Below are positions 18,075 to 26,409 of a DNA stretch of 64,000 nucleotides, piece after piece; within the stretch, counting starts at the first letter, position 1; each line of letters starts with the position of its first letter. The notes beneath the pieces were generated by a model that saw only the letters and a list, made by a program, of their open reading frames with translations, was not told the origin of the DNA and ran no database searches. Both the position numbers and the translations under genes were made by a program. The stretch comes from Hyphococcus sp. (lineage in GTDB: Bacteria; Pseudomonadota; Alphaproteobacteria; Caulobacterales; Parvularculaceae): assembly GCA_013002535.1 (NCBI GenBank), contig JABDJK010000089.1:1-64000 (forward strand), read 5' to 3'.

Positions 18075-18151
18075 GCACCCGTAGCTCAGCTGGATAGAGC
18101 ACCAGACTACGAATCTGGGGGTCAGAGGTTCGAATCCTTTCGGGTGCGCCA
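18075..18151 (+). tRNA. tRNA-Arg (anticodon ACG)
   Basis: This 77-nt cloverleaf has acceptor stem GCACCCG/CGGGTGC, a D arm with GCTCAGCTGGATAGAGC, anticodon stem CCAGA/TCTGG around loop CTACGAA (anticodon ACG), a T arm with GGTTCGAATCC, discriminator G and an encoded CCA. tRNA-Arg genes are common phage and island integration sites, and the debris immediately downstream fits that use. Confidence 0.95.
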
Positions 18152-18227
18152 TTTTTTCAAAGACTTGTCCTGTGGAAATTAAATGAAACTACGGACGGTT
18201 TACAGGCCGTTTACAGCAGAGTTTGCA

Positions 18228-18396
18228 TTACGTTCCACTTAGTCGCTGAATTAGCGCGATTGCAGCTGCCTTACGCGCCACGTATTTCTTTTTAATCGTT
18301 CTAACTGATTGCTGATCCCAGTCTACAATATCGGCGACCTCAAGGATGACGTGCTGCCCGATATTGGGCCACCCGGCTGGAGATTCTCCGGGCTGC
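18228..18396 (-). pseudogene. Possible C-terminal scrap of a tyrosine integrase
   Basis: On the minus strand a frame just after the IS3 scrap reads IGQHVILEVADIVDWDQQ, then SVRTIKKKYVARKAAAIALI, and stops at 18228-18230. A pattern of I-x-D-I-x-x-W, then S-V-x-x-I-x-x-x-Y-V, resembles the end of tyrosine recombinases around the nucleophile Tyr. The rest of the gene is missing, cut where the IS3 remnant begins. Lying 77 bp from the tRNA-Arg, it fits a decayed island integrase, but the assignment rests on a short stretch. Confidence 0.35.
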
Positions 18397-18397
18397 C

Positions 18398-18664
18398 TTA
18401 GAGCTTTCGTTTGATGACGTCCTGAAGCATGGCTTTGTCGAACGAGAGATCAGCGACCAACTTTTTGAGCTTGGCGTTCTCTTCATCCAGCTGCTTCAGC
18501 GTTTTCATCTCGGACGGCATCAGCCCGCCATACTTTTTACGCCAATTTTAAAAAGTAGCTTCAGCAATGCCGGCTTTGCGACAAACCTCAGAAATGGGCG
18601 TTCCTTCCTCAACCTGGCGCAGACCAAACGCGATTTGTGCATCAGTAAGCTTGGATCTATTCAT
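18398..18664 (-). pseudogene. IS3-family orfA transposase remnant with in-frame stop
   Basis: The 88-codon frame begins MNRSKLTDAQIAFGLRQVEE and has EVCRKAGIAEATF, NWRKKYGGLMPSE, a leucine-zipper part (LKQLDEENAKLKKLVADL) and DKAMLQDVIKRKL before TAA at 18398-18400. This is a classic IS3/IS407-type OrfA helix-turn-helix protein. Codon 39, Tyr in relatives, is TAA (18548-18550), so it is inactive. No orfB is present: downstream sequence passes directly into the integrase-like scrap. Confidence 0.8.
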
Positions 18665-19064
18665 CGAATTCTCCTTCTCCCATCATCGGGATCAAATTTG
18701 GAAAATTCCAGCTCGAAATGGCTCAACAATTGGGAAGCGCGTCAGAGCATCAACATTGGATTTGTTTGTCGATGAGTCTGAAAATTCGAATTTGTCTGAT
18801 TCGACGATGTTGACCATGTGACGCCAAAGATTGGGACGTAGTAAAATAAAGAATTAATGAGCATTCACTTGCGGGCGTGAATAGCGTCAGCGCTTGAGTT
18901 ATTCTGCTTTTTTTTTAAGCACTGCGTCCTATTGCCATTCGATTTTGAATGAATTGCCGGCGAGCCACGAATGGTTTGTAGCGGCTCGCCGACGAGGAGG
19001 GCATTTGCATGCAAATACGCGATTTAGTGCAGAGATTAGCAGTTAAGGTGTGATCGCGTACGAA

Positions 19065-19078
19065 ACACCAATAACGCG
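19065..19078 (+). promoter_or_regulatory. ACACCAATAACGCG motif, copy 1
   Basis: This exact 14-mer also occurs at 19245-19258 (opposite strand) and 33848-33861 (before motA). No gene start lies within 500 bp downstream, so this copy has no obvious target. Confidence 0.5.
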
Positions 19079-19244
19079 ATATTGGTTTATGCAAAGTAAA
19101 ATTTGTGCCGCAATCAGTCGTCGGGAAAAAGTTTGTAAATTTTTTAGCTGGTCTAAATCAACGAAGCTTGCTCGATTTATGATATTTGCAAAATTTTGCG
19201 CTGAAAACGCTCACTTAACGAGTTAACCAGATTTAAACACAATT

Positions 19245-19258
19245 CGCGTTATTGGTGT
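19245..19258 (-). promoter_or_regulatory. ACACCAATAACGCG motif, copy 2 (inverted)
   Basis: Exact reverse complement of copy 1, 167 bp away and 9 bp right of a TTAA-N6-TTAA box. It points left, into the gene-poor region. Confidence 0.5.
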
Positions 19259-19592
19259 TGTGTGCGGACCATTTCTCTCTTCACCAAGCAGAAATCGCAC
19301 CGGGGCCGGCAAGCGTTGAATTTTCTGATTTATACGCAAAGCCGGCCCAATTTTTTGATTGGGCGCTAACAATCACGCTGAAAATCGCACGCCAGTAAAT
19401 CCAAAACATTAAGCGTCTTGGATTCAAATTTGACTATTATTTCTCTTATTCAGTTTCTTGTGGAGCATGAAAAACACTCGTGCAAACGAGTCTTCTAATT
19501 GAATAAGTTCATTTTGGTGTGATTTTGTTAACTAATTTCCTTGACCCAGAAACATGGCCGGCGAGCGGGCAACACGAGCAAAGGATACGACG

Positions 19593-19784
19593 ATGCGAAA
19601 GTTTAAAATTAAGAAAATTGCCGCCTCTGTAACGGCTTTGGGATTTACGCTCATTCTCGCCCAACCTGCTTTGAGCGATACATTGCCAGCGGCCCAATTC
19701 GCGGGCGCGAAGATACCGGCAACTTCCATGCTGTTTGCTTTGGGTCTTGGTTTAATCTTCCTTAAACTTCGGCACGAAGAATGA
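19593..19784 (+). CDS. 63-residue secreted protein with CTERM-like tail
   Basis: The ATG at 19593 follows AAAGGA (19580-19585). The product has a basic start (MRKFKIKKIAASVTALG), a hydrophobic core and a likely cleavage after ALS, then a short spacer (DTLPAAQFAGAKIPATS), a second hydrophobic helix (MLFALGLGLIFL) and a basic/acidic end (KLRHEE). Proline motif, helix and basic end resemble protein-sorting tails of the PEP-CTERM/VPxxx-CTERM type, but the mature part is only about 15 residues. Alternatively it is simply a two-helix microprotein. It is isolated from other genes. Confidence 0.5.
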   Translation: MRKFKIKKIAASVTALGFTLILAQPALSDTLPAAQFAGAKIPATSMLFALGLGLIFLKLRHEE

Positions 19785-20011
19785 TTCTTTCGGCCTGCAT
19801 CATTTAGCTGATGATCTGCGTGATTAGGAAATACTTGCCAATTAGATTGATACGGCGCGGCGCATCAGTTTCAAATCTGCTCGAAAAATTAAAACGGTTT
19901 GCTAACCATGAAGCTGTCCGTGCATCGGCAATCAACAAATTGTTAACCATGATACACCATATCGGTGTTGTTCGTCGGTGCGTTTTGCAATCGCCTAAAA
20001 GCAATTTGGCG

Positions 20012-20028
20012 TTGTTCGCAGCGAACAA
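20012..20028. repeat. Short perfect palindrome (8-bp arms)
   Basis: TTGTTCGC-A-GCGAACAA is an almost gapless palindrome 6 bp before a larger inverted repeat. With a 1-bp centre it is more like an operator than an RNA hairpin. Confidence 0.5.
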
Positions 20029-20034
20029 TTTAAA

Positions 20035-20090
20035 GTCAGGCTGGCTGGCGCCACTCCCACTCGACCTGCCAGTCAGCCAGCCAGCCTGAC
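20035..20090. repeat. Inverted repeat with 15-bp perfect arms
   Basis: Arms GTCAGGCTGGCTGGC (20035-20049) and its exact complement (20076-20090) surround 26 bp. As RNA this is a very stable hairpin, ending 106 bp before the ATG of the next gene. No T-run follows, so a simple terminator is less likely than a structured leader or mobile-element end. Confidence 0.6.
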
Positions 20091-20196
20091 AAATTCTATG
20101 AGTTATGAGCGTTGTGGTCCAATAAATTGAATTTTTAAACAGGAACACGCTAAGCGGCGATCAATAATAAATACACAATCCGAAACGAGGGGCATT

Positions 20197-20586
20197 ATGA
20201 CATCGACAAATCAGCAATTTGACGAAGAGCTTCGAAACATTAGTGCTATAGCCGATAAAAATGCCGATATAGATGAACTTTTTGGCCACGCACAAAACAT
20301 TATCGTCACACTACAGAGCATTGAATATTCAAACACGCTAGACGAAGACCCAATTGGCGCGGCCGCTTGTGATCCTATTGAAAGCCTCGGTGAAATAGCT
20401 GAACGCCTGGCGCTAACAAATTCAAAAAGCTTGTCAGATCTAGAAAAGAAAGTTGTTGTATGGAAGTCGCTGACTGATGAAGAAACACTCGCGCCCGATA
20501 CCGGCCCAGTTGACGAACGATTGCTACTTTCAATCGTAAATGATGTGGAAGCATTGACGAAACATCGTGTATCAACGTCTCCCTGA
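20197..20586 (+). CDS. Acidic helical protein of unknown function
   Basis: The gene encodes 129 residues. The ATG at 20197 follows ACGAGGGGC. The product is acidic, has no signal peptide or membrane helix and is predicted mostly helical (EESLGEIAERLALTN-like and SLSDLEKKVVVWKSL stretches). I do not recognise it. It ends 8 nt from the end of the convergent fliM gene, at the left border of the flagellar cluster, so a flagellar accessory role is possible but unproven. Confidence 0.55.
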   Translation: MTSTNQQFDEELRNISAIADKNADIDELFGHAQNIIVTLQSIEYSNTLDEDPIGAAACDPIESLGEIAERLALTNSKSLSDLEKKVVVWKSLTDEETLAPDTGPVDERLLLSIVNDVEALTKHRVSTSP

Positions 20587-20594
20587 CACAAAAC

Positions 20595-21530
20595 TCACAA
20601 CGTAGCGCCAAGGTCATTTTTTACATTCAAATTCCGCAATTCAACCAATTTTACAGCCTTTTTATTTTGCGCAGCGCCCAATATCCCGCTACCGATCGTC
20701 AACTCACCGTCCACAGTCTGCAAATTTAGATCAACTGAGCGATCAAATTTTTCGAGCGGAATCATATCACCAATTTTAAGCTTTGGAATTTCTGAAAGCG
20801 CCATCTCAAAGCGATCCAACGTGACGCAGAGATCGATTGGAGTAGCCGCTACATTAGCTTTCATAATTTTTCGCCAATGGGTCTCATCGCCGTCGTTTTC
20901 ATGCGTAAGAATTAGGTTTTCCAGCAGTCCGCATTTTTCAATGAAATCGAGAGGAAAATGGAAAACCATCGCATTCATTTTCTCCGACCCAATGGAAATA
21001 TCGAGATATATGCTTAGAAACGTCTTGGTGGTTACTTTATCTAAAAACTCTGCACCACTGTCGCATAACTTTATTGGAGCTAACGTAAATAACGGGGCCT
21101 CAGTTGGTTCATGAAAATCATGAATGCTAAACTGCTGAGCGAATTTTTCTAAATATATGCTTATAAGCGCATAGTCCAATTCTGTCGGCGCTACATTTTT
21201 CACAGCGGTTAAACTACACCCGAGCAGAGACTGGCTTAGTGATACAAGAAACGTTTGTGAAAGTTCCACCAGCACAAATTCGTCTTCTGAGTTTCCCTGT
21301 AGTCTAAAATAGTACGCCTCAGAATTTGTATCTGACTGTATCGCATTCTTGTTTTGCATGGTTATACCCGACGCAACAAACTCAATTGATTGCGCGGTCA
21401 ATTCATACATTGACAGTGTTGCTAGCTGTAAAATACTCAATGCAAGCCCATCCAAATGAGGAAAAGCGCTGTTATCGAAATTCGTTTGCCGAATTTTTTT
21501 GGCTAGAATGTTTTGCTTCTGATCATCCAT
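20595..21530 (-). CDS. fliM: Divergent flagellar motor switch protein FliM
   Basis: The gene encodes 311 residues. The C-terminal 80 residues form a SpoA/FliN-type domain (TPIDLCVTLDRFEMALSEIP, KLKIGDMIPL, TVDGELTIGSGILG), and the middle resembles the CheC-like FliM domain (LSQTFLVSLSQSLLG). The N-terminal LSQDEIDALL-type CheY-binding motif is not recognisable (MDDQKQNILAKKIRQTNF). FliM with FliG and FliN forms the C-ring that sets rotation direction. It is separated from fliG/fliN and is transcribed divergently from motB. Confidence 0.75.
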   Translation of the reverse strand: MDDQKQNILAKKIRQTNFDNSAFPHLDGLALSILQLATLSMYELTAQSIEFVASGITMQNKNAIQSDTNSEAYYFRLQGNSEDEFVLVELSQTFLVSLSQSLLGCSLTAVKNVAPTELDYALISIYLEKFAQQFSIHDFHEPTEAPLFTLAPIKLCDSGAEFLDKVTTKTFLSIYLDISIGSEKMNAMVFHFPLDFIEKCGLLENLILTHENDGDETHWRKIMKANVAATPIDLCVTLDRFEMALSEIPKLKIGDMIPLEKFDRSVDLNLQTVDGELTIGSGILGAAQNKKAVKLVELRNLNVKNDLGATL

Positions 21531-21610
21531 ACATTGAGCCCCGATCGCATTTTTTCGAAAATTGCAATCGACATATGTATAATCTCTTAATCCTAATACA
21601 AATTCTCCAC

Positions 21611-21618
21611 ATTGGTGT
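21611..21618 (-). promoter_or_regulatory. ACACCAAT motif between fliM and motB
   Basis: On the minus strand ACACCAAT points toward fliM, 81 bp before its ATG at 21530. It is only 16 bp before the motB ATG, too close to serve as an upstream element for that gene. Confidence 0.45.
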
Positions 21619-21633
21619 TAGCCGCAATTTAAC

Positions 21634-22524
21634 ATGCAAACGATACGCAACACTGACCCTGTAGTGAGCGTATCGACCGTGATTAACCCCCAGCAAGTAA
21701 TTATAAAAAAGGTAAAAAAGGTTTCGGGCGGCGGTCATCATGGCGGCGCCTGGAAAGTCGCTTATGCCGATTTCGTAACAGCTATGATGGCGTTTTTTCT
21801 ATTGATGTGGCTTCTAAATGCGACAACTGAGGACCAACGCAAAGGAATTGCAGATTATTTCAATCCGACAATTCCCGTCAGCCCAATTTCTGGCGGCGGA
21901 AAAGACGTATTGAACGGATCGTCAGTGTTTGCTGAGGACACGCACGCGAAAGACGGTACAGGAGGTGCAAAGACTACGGGATCACGTGAAGAGAAATCCA
22001 TCATCAAGGATACAAATGACAATATCGAAGTCGCTCATACCGTTGAGGATGCGGATGCAAAGGCGGCCGCGTTGGATCAATTGAATGACCAATTACTTAA
22101 TCGGCTCAATGAAGAGCGAACAAAGGGATTGGCGCAACACATCCAAACTCGCGTCACACCCGAAGGACTTGTTATCGAGCTCGTTGATATTGACGGTAGT
22201 CCATTGTTCGAGTTGGGATCGACCCGTGCGTCAGCAACAATGAATCTAATACTTGGAGTGGTTACAAAAAGTTTACGCGCAGTTAACAACGATATTTCGA
22301 TAGTAGGGCACACTGACGGCCGACCATATTCCGGGAACCGCAATTATTCAAATTGGGAACTATCAACCGACCGTGCGCATATCGCACGAAGGCTAATGAT
22401 TGATACTGGTTTGCCCCTTGACCAGATAAGTGAAGTCGCCGGCAAAGCCGATACGGACCCTCTAGTCGATGATAAGTTAGCGCCTCAAAATCGCAGGATT
22501 TCAATCATAATACTTAGAAATTGA
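21634..22524 (+). CDS. motB: Flagellar stator protein MotB
   Basis: The gene encodes 296 residues. A short cytoplasmic N-terminus with HHGGAWKVAYADFVTAMMAF leads into one transmembrane helix carrying the proton-path Asp46. A plug/linker rich in Gly and Asp follows, then a C-terminal OmpA-like peptidoglycan-binding domain (VGHTDGRPYSGNRNYSNWEL, then TDRAHIARRLM). MotB with MotA forms the proton-driven stator. Here motB is far from motA (33895) and divergent from fliM. Confidence 0.93.
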   Translation: MQTIRNTDPVVSVSTVINPQQVIIKKVKKVSGGGHHGGAWKVAYADFVTAMMAFFLLMWLLNATTEDQRKGIADYFNPTIPVSPISGGGKDVLNGSSVFAEDTHAKDGTGGAKTTGSREEKSIIKDTNDNIEVAHTVEDADAKAAALDQLNDQLLNRLNEERTKGLAQHIQTRVTPEGLVIELVDIDGSPLFELGSTRASATMNLILGVVTKSLRAVNNDISIVGHTDGRPYSGNRNYSNWELSTDRAHIARRLMIDTGLPLDQISEVAGKADTDPLVDDKLAPQNRRISIIILRN

Positions 22525-22617
22525 TGCGGATCTTTTCTGCTTATTTGAATTTTAACCACTTTCCGAGAATGTGAGGCTCTCTTTGGTAAACAAAAGTACA
22601 AACTGTGGGTTGTTATT

Positions 22618-23922
22618 ATGGGTCTTTCATCTTCTCTAAATGCAGGCGTTATGGGGCTTGCGGTAAACGCAACGAAACTGGCGACTATCTCAGACAATAT
22701 CGCGAATTCCGAAACATACGGATATAAACGAGCCGATACGGACTTTACCAATATGGTTTTGCGGCAAGGCGCCGGCGCCTATACAGCCGGCGGCGTGCGC
22801 GTGGCGACATTTAAAGACATCGCCTCACAAGGCGCGCTTGTCACTACGGCGAATAGTACAGACATTTCGATTGCGGGCCGAGGCATGTTGCCTGTAACCA
22901 CTTCGGCAGGACTTACGGCGCAATCTGGCGACAGGCCGCTTTTGCTAACAACAACGGGTTCATTTTCCCCTGACCAGAACGGTTACCTGCGGACATTGAG
23001 CGGCAATTTCTTGATGGGGTGGCCGGCGGAAATCGACGGAACAGTTAATGTTCCTGGACGTAACAGCTCGACCGGATTAGAGCCAGTCCAAATCGTTGGA
23101 AATCAATTCATTGCATCGCCGACATCAAATGTTGAACTGGGATTGAACATTCCTGCATCCGCCACGCAGGCTGGCGCCGACGGCGCTAGTTTCGATTTGC
23201 CCGTTGAATATTTTGATTCGCTCGGTCGGTCTCAAACGCTATCTTTTGAATTTATTCCGTCTGTTCCAGCAACCGGCGCTAGTAATACTTGGACTGTAGA
23301 AGTTACAGACCAAGCTGGTGATCCAACAACGCCGATTGCATCATTTGACGTGGTGTTCGATGACGCGACCGGGTCAGGCGGCTCCATCCTATCTGTAACG
23401 CCCGGCGGCGGCGCAACTTATGATTCAACGACCGGCATCGTTAATGTCAATGTATCTTCAGGACCGATCTCCGTTGCTATCGGAGCGCCGGGTGAATCTG
23501 GTCTTCTTACGCAACTCTCCTCGTCGTTTGCTCCGGTTGGCGTTCGCGCTGACGGCGCGCCAATCGGAAGTCTCAACGCGATTGAAATTAACGAGCAGGG
23601 TATGCTCGAGGCAATTTACGATACTGGGTTTCGCCGCGTAATTTATCAAATTCCACTTGCGGATGTACCGAATGTAAACGGTCTATCGGCGCTCGATAAT
23701 CAAACTTATTCTGTTTCCCAAGCTAGCGGTGATTTTTATTTTTGGGATGCAGGCAGCGGACCGGTCGGGTCCACCATAGGGTTTTCTTTGACCGAGTCTA
23801 CAACGGACATTGCCGAAGAACTCACGGACCTCATTCAAACGCAACGGGCATATTCGTCCAACGCAAAAATCATTCAGACCGTTGACGAGATGCTTCAAGA
23901 AACCACGAATTTAATTCGGTAA
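22618..23922 (+). CDS. flgE: Flagellar hook protein FlgE
   Basis: The gene encodes 434 residues. The N-terminus (MGLSSSLNAGVMGLAVNATK) and DNIANSETYGYKRADTDFTN are the rod/hook family start. The central region has the FlgE D2 feature (FDLPVEYFDSLGRSQTLSFE). The C-terminus has the conserved heptad helix (ELTDLIQTQRAYSSNAKIIQ). FlgE polymerises into the hook. It opens the flgE-flgK-flgL-flgI gene run. Confidence 0.9.
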   Translation: MGLSSSLNAGVMGLAVNATKLATISDNIANSETYGYKRADTDFTNMVLRQGAGAYTAGGVRVATFKDIASQGALVTTANSTDISIAGRGMLPVTTSAGLTAQSGDRPLLLTTTGSFSPDQNGYLRTLSGNFLMGWPAEIDGTVNVPGRNSSTGLEPVQIVGNQFIASPTSNVELGLNIPASATQAGADGASFDLPVEYFDSLGRSQTLSFEFIPSVPATGASNTWTVEVTDQAGDPTTPIASFDVVFDDATGSGGSILSVTPGGGATYDSTTGIVNVNVSSGPISVAIGAPGESGLLTQLSSSFAPVGVRADGAPIGSLNAIEINEQGMLEAIYDTGFRRVIYQIPLADVPNVNGLSALDNQTYSVSQASGDFYFWDAGSGPVGSTIGFSLTESTTDIAEELTDLIQTQRAYSSNAKIIQTVDEMLQETTNLIR

Positions 23923-23948
23923 TTGATTTAAAAATAGTGTGACAAAAA

Positions 23949-25406
23949 ATGAGCATATCTTCGGCGCTCAATAATGCGAATTCAGGACTTAGCGTCGCGT
24001 CACGGCGTGCGGGCGTTGTATCCAATAACATCGCAAATGCCCTAACGCCGGGATATGTGCGCCGCACAGCTAGCGTTAGCGAAAACGCCGTCGCGGGAAC
24101 GGGCGCAGGCGTAAAGTTTGACGGCGTTTCGCGGACGGTCGATCCAGCAATAACTAGTGACCGGCGCGGCGCGGAAAGCGTACAGGCGCGCGAACAAATT
24201 TCTGCATCGACCTATGCCTCAATCAATAGCGCTTTGGGCGAACCGGATGATTCCTTCAGCCTTTTCGCGCAATATCAACAATTTGAAACTTCTCTTCGGG
24301 GTTTGTCACAAACTCCGGAATCTCAACCACTGCAGGCCCAAGTCTTGGACGCAGCAAAAGCGCTAACAAACAAATTCAATCAATTAACGTCCCAGGCTCA
24401 AACTATACGACGTGATGCGGATGCGAAAATTGACAGCCTTGTTGACCAATTGAATGGAAAATTAGAGCAAATTGAAAAGTTAAATCACGAGATTTCGATT
24501 ACCGGCGCAGGGGGGCAAAATGCAACCGCGCTGGAAGATCAACGGCAACTCTTAATCGATGAGGTGTCAGAAGTAATTCCTGTGCGCGAAGTGAATCGAG
24601 GGAACGGTAAAGTTGATTTAATTACGGACGAAGGCGTTTTCTTAATTGCTGGTGCGGCGCGCCAAGTTGACTTTGACCAGGCGACAACGATCACTCCAAC
24701 CGAAACCCTGGAAAGCGGGGCGCTGTCTGGCCTCACAGTTTCTGGCGTATCTATTACGCCCAATACTGGCGGAACTTTCTCCTTAAAACAGGGGGCATTA
24801 GCCGGATTATTCGAAACGCGCGATCGTATTGCGGTTGAATTCCAAGCAAAAATCGACGGCCTGTCGCGCGATGTTATTGAGCGATTTGAAGGTATTGATC
24901 CCACCACAACGATCGACGCACCGGGTTTGTTTACTGACGCCGGCGCGGCTTTCGATCCAACAAACGAAATTGGCCTTGCCGGACGGATTACTGTCAATGC
25001 AGCCGTCGATCCTGATAAAGGCGGCGCCGCATGGCGAATTCGTGACGGTTTAGGGGCGGTTTCGGAAGGCGCCGCTGGCGCATCTGGCGTCATTAATACA
25101 ATGTTGGATGCGCTAACTGCATTAAAAACTCCGCCAGCTAATACAGGGCTCAATGGCGAGATTGATGCGGCGCGCGCGGCAGCGGATGTGACTTCAGCAA
25201 TCGGCTCCAGGCGTATTAGCTCTGAAAATCGGCTCACCGCTGTCACTGCTAGAACACAAGCATTGGTCGATGCCGAAATCGGTGCGACTGGTGTCGATAC
25301 AGATTTCGAATTGCAACAGCTCATATTGATTGAACAGGCATTTGCAGCGAATGCACGGGTCATTCAAATTGCCGACCGACTTATTCAGCAGTTGGTGGAA
25401 CTTTAA
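23949..25406 (+). CDS. flgK: Hook-filament junction protein FlgK (HAP1)
   Basis: The gene encodes 485 residues. The N-terminus contains SGLSVASRRAGVVSNNIANA, typical of HAP1. The middle has a predicted coiled region (DSLVDQLNGKLEQIEKLNHE) and ALEDQRQLLIDEVSE, diagnostic for FlgK. The C-terminal helix is FELQQLILIEQAFAANARVI. It joins hook to filament. The stop at 25404-25406 abuts the flgL ATG at 25407. Confidence 0.9.
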   Translation: MSISSALNNANSGLSVASRRAGVVSNNIANALTPGYVRRTASVSENAVAGTGAGVKFDGVSRTVDPAITSDRRGAESVQAREQISASTYASINSALGEPDDSFSLFAQYQQFETSLRGLSQTPESQPLQAQVLDAAKALTNKFNQLTSQAQTIRRDADAKIDSLVDQLNGKLEQIEKLNHEISITGAGGQNATALEDQRQLLIDEVSEVIPVREVNRGNGKVDLITDEGVFLIAGAARQVDFDQATTITPTETLESGALSGLTVSGVSITPNTGGTFSLKQGALAGLFETRDRIAVEFQAKIDGLSRDVIERFEGIDPTTTIDAPGLFTDAGAAFDPTNEIGLAGRITVNAAVDPDKGGAAWRIRDGLGAVSEGAAGASGVINTMLDALTALKTPPANTGLNGEIDAARAAADVTSAIGSRRISSENRLTAVTARTQALVDAEIGATGVDTDFELQQLILIEQAFAANARVIQIADRLIQQLVEL

Positions 25407-26405
25407 ATGAGCAGCTTCTCCGTCCCCGATGTGCTGTCCTTTGGGACATTATCGCGCAATATCGCCGATTTGAAATTGCGAGCGAATACAACCAGGTCTG
25501 AAGCCGTAACCGGTCGCTATGAAGATATCACGAAGCGCCTCGACGGCGACGTAGGCAGCGCCCATCTTTTGAAAAAGGCAATTGGAGACGTTCAATTCTT
25601 TCATCAAAGTCTGAGCCTTGCTGAGGGACGCACACAGACGACTCAATCAATGTTGAATCATGTGAGCGTTGAAAGCAACCGAATTTCGACAGAAGCGCTT
25701 GCAGCATTGGGGCGCGCTGACAGTGACGCTGTCGATATTATCGCCGCGGACGCGCGCGTAGCGGTTTCTGATTTGTTCAATGTATTAAATACAACGTTTG
25801 GCGGGCGCGCCCTATTTGGCGGAGACGTTACAGATCGGGCGCCATTAACATCACCTGACCAAATTCTTACAGATGTAGAAACAATTATTGCCGGCGCCGC
25901 AAACGCTGCCGATGCCGAGGCGCAACTCAACATATATTTCGATAGTCCGACGGGCGGCTTTGCGACATCGATCTATCAAGGCGGCGTAGATCGGTCTCCG
26001 CCGATAGAAATTGGCCCTGGCATACGTATTGACGCATCGGCCAAAGCCGATGATCAACCGATCAAAGATATTATTCGTAGTTTAACAACGATCGCCGCTT
26101 CAAGCGTCGCTGCTTACAGCGACGCCAACACCACCATCGAGACGAATGCAAAACGCGGGCTGGGCGCCGACGCAGAATTAACAGAGCTCCGCGCCGTCAT
26201 TGGCGTCGGTGAGTCTCGTATTAGCGCGGCCAAGGTACGGTATGAGGCCGAGGAATCAGTTTTAACAAGTTTGTATAACGCAAAAACCGCTCGGGATCCA
26301 TTTGAAGCCGCGTCAGAATTGCAATTGCTCGAAACCCAGCTGGAAGCGTCATACCTACTTACGTCGCGACTCTCACGCCTTACTATCGCAAATTTCCTAC
26401 GGTGA
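25407..26405 (+). CDS. flgL: Hook-filament junction protein FlgL (HAP3)
   Basis: The gene encodes 332 residues, starting directly after the flgK stop. The flagellin-like N-terminal helix (SFGTLSRNIADLKLRANTTR) and C-terminal helix (AASELQLLETQLEASYLL) frame a middle with TTFGGRALFGGDVTDRAPLT, a hallmark of FlgL. It forms the second junction layer between FlgK and flagellin and is exported without a cleaved signal. Confidence 0.87.
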   Translation: MSSFSVPDVLSFGTLSRNIADLKLRANTTRSEAVTGRYEDITKRLDGDVGSAHLLKKAIGDVQFFHQSLSLAEGRTQTTQSMLNHVSVESNRISTEALAALGRADSDAVDIIAADARVAVSDLFNVLNTTFGGRALFGGDVTDRAPLTSPDQILTDVETIIAGAANAADAEAQLNIYFDSPTGGFATSIYQGGVDRSPPIEIGPGIRIDASAKADDQPIKDIIRSLTTIAASSVAAYSDANTTIETNAKRGLGADAELTELRAVIGVGESRISAAKVRYEAEESVLTSLYNAKTARDPFEAASELQLLETQLEASYLLTSRLSRLTIANFLR

Positions 26406-26409
26406 AAAA

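Larger units (their letters stand above)
18840..19560. other. Gene-poor AT-rich stretch with inverted repeats
   Basis: I see no credible protein-coding gene here. The stretch holds two opposite-strand copies of a 14-mer (19065-19078, 19245-19258), a TTAA-N6-TTAA box at 19223-19236, and several inverted repeats: GGGCCGGC/GCCGGCCC (19303-19310 with 19341-19348) and GCCCAAT/ATTGGGC (19345-19351 with 19358-19364). An unannotated small RNA or a regulatory region is possible, but nothing proves transcription. Confidence 0.4.
19785..20196. other. Noncoding stretch before the 20197 gene
   Basis: I see no convincing gene. Apart from the two inverted repeats listed separately, the stretch contains a TTAACCAT half-site (19939-19946) and AT-rich DNA leading to the ribosome binding site of the next gene. 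Confidence 0.4.

Noticed and set aside
19811-20089. 92-codon plus-strand frame across the palindromes
   Set aside because: It runs through both inverted repeats and ends in them, has no ribosome binding site and resembles no known protein.
24539-25363. 274-codon minus-strand frame inside flgK
   Set aside because: flgK has clear family motifs across this stretch; the antisense frame is Ser/Ala/Thr-rich and without domain similarity.
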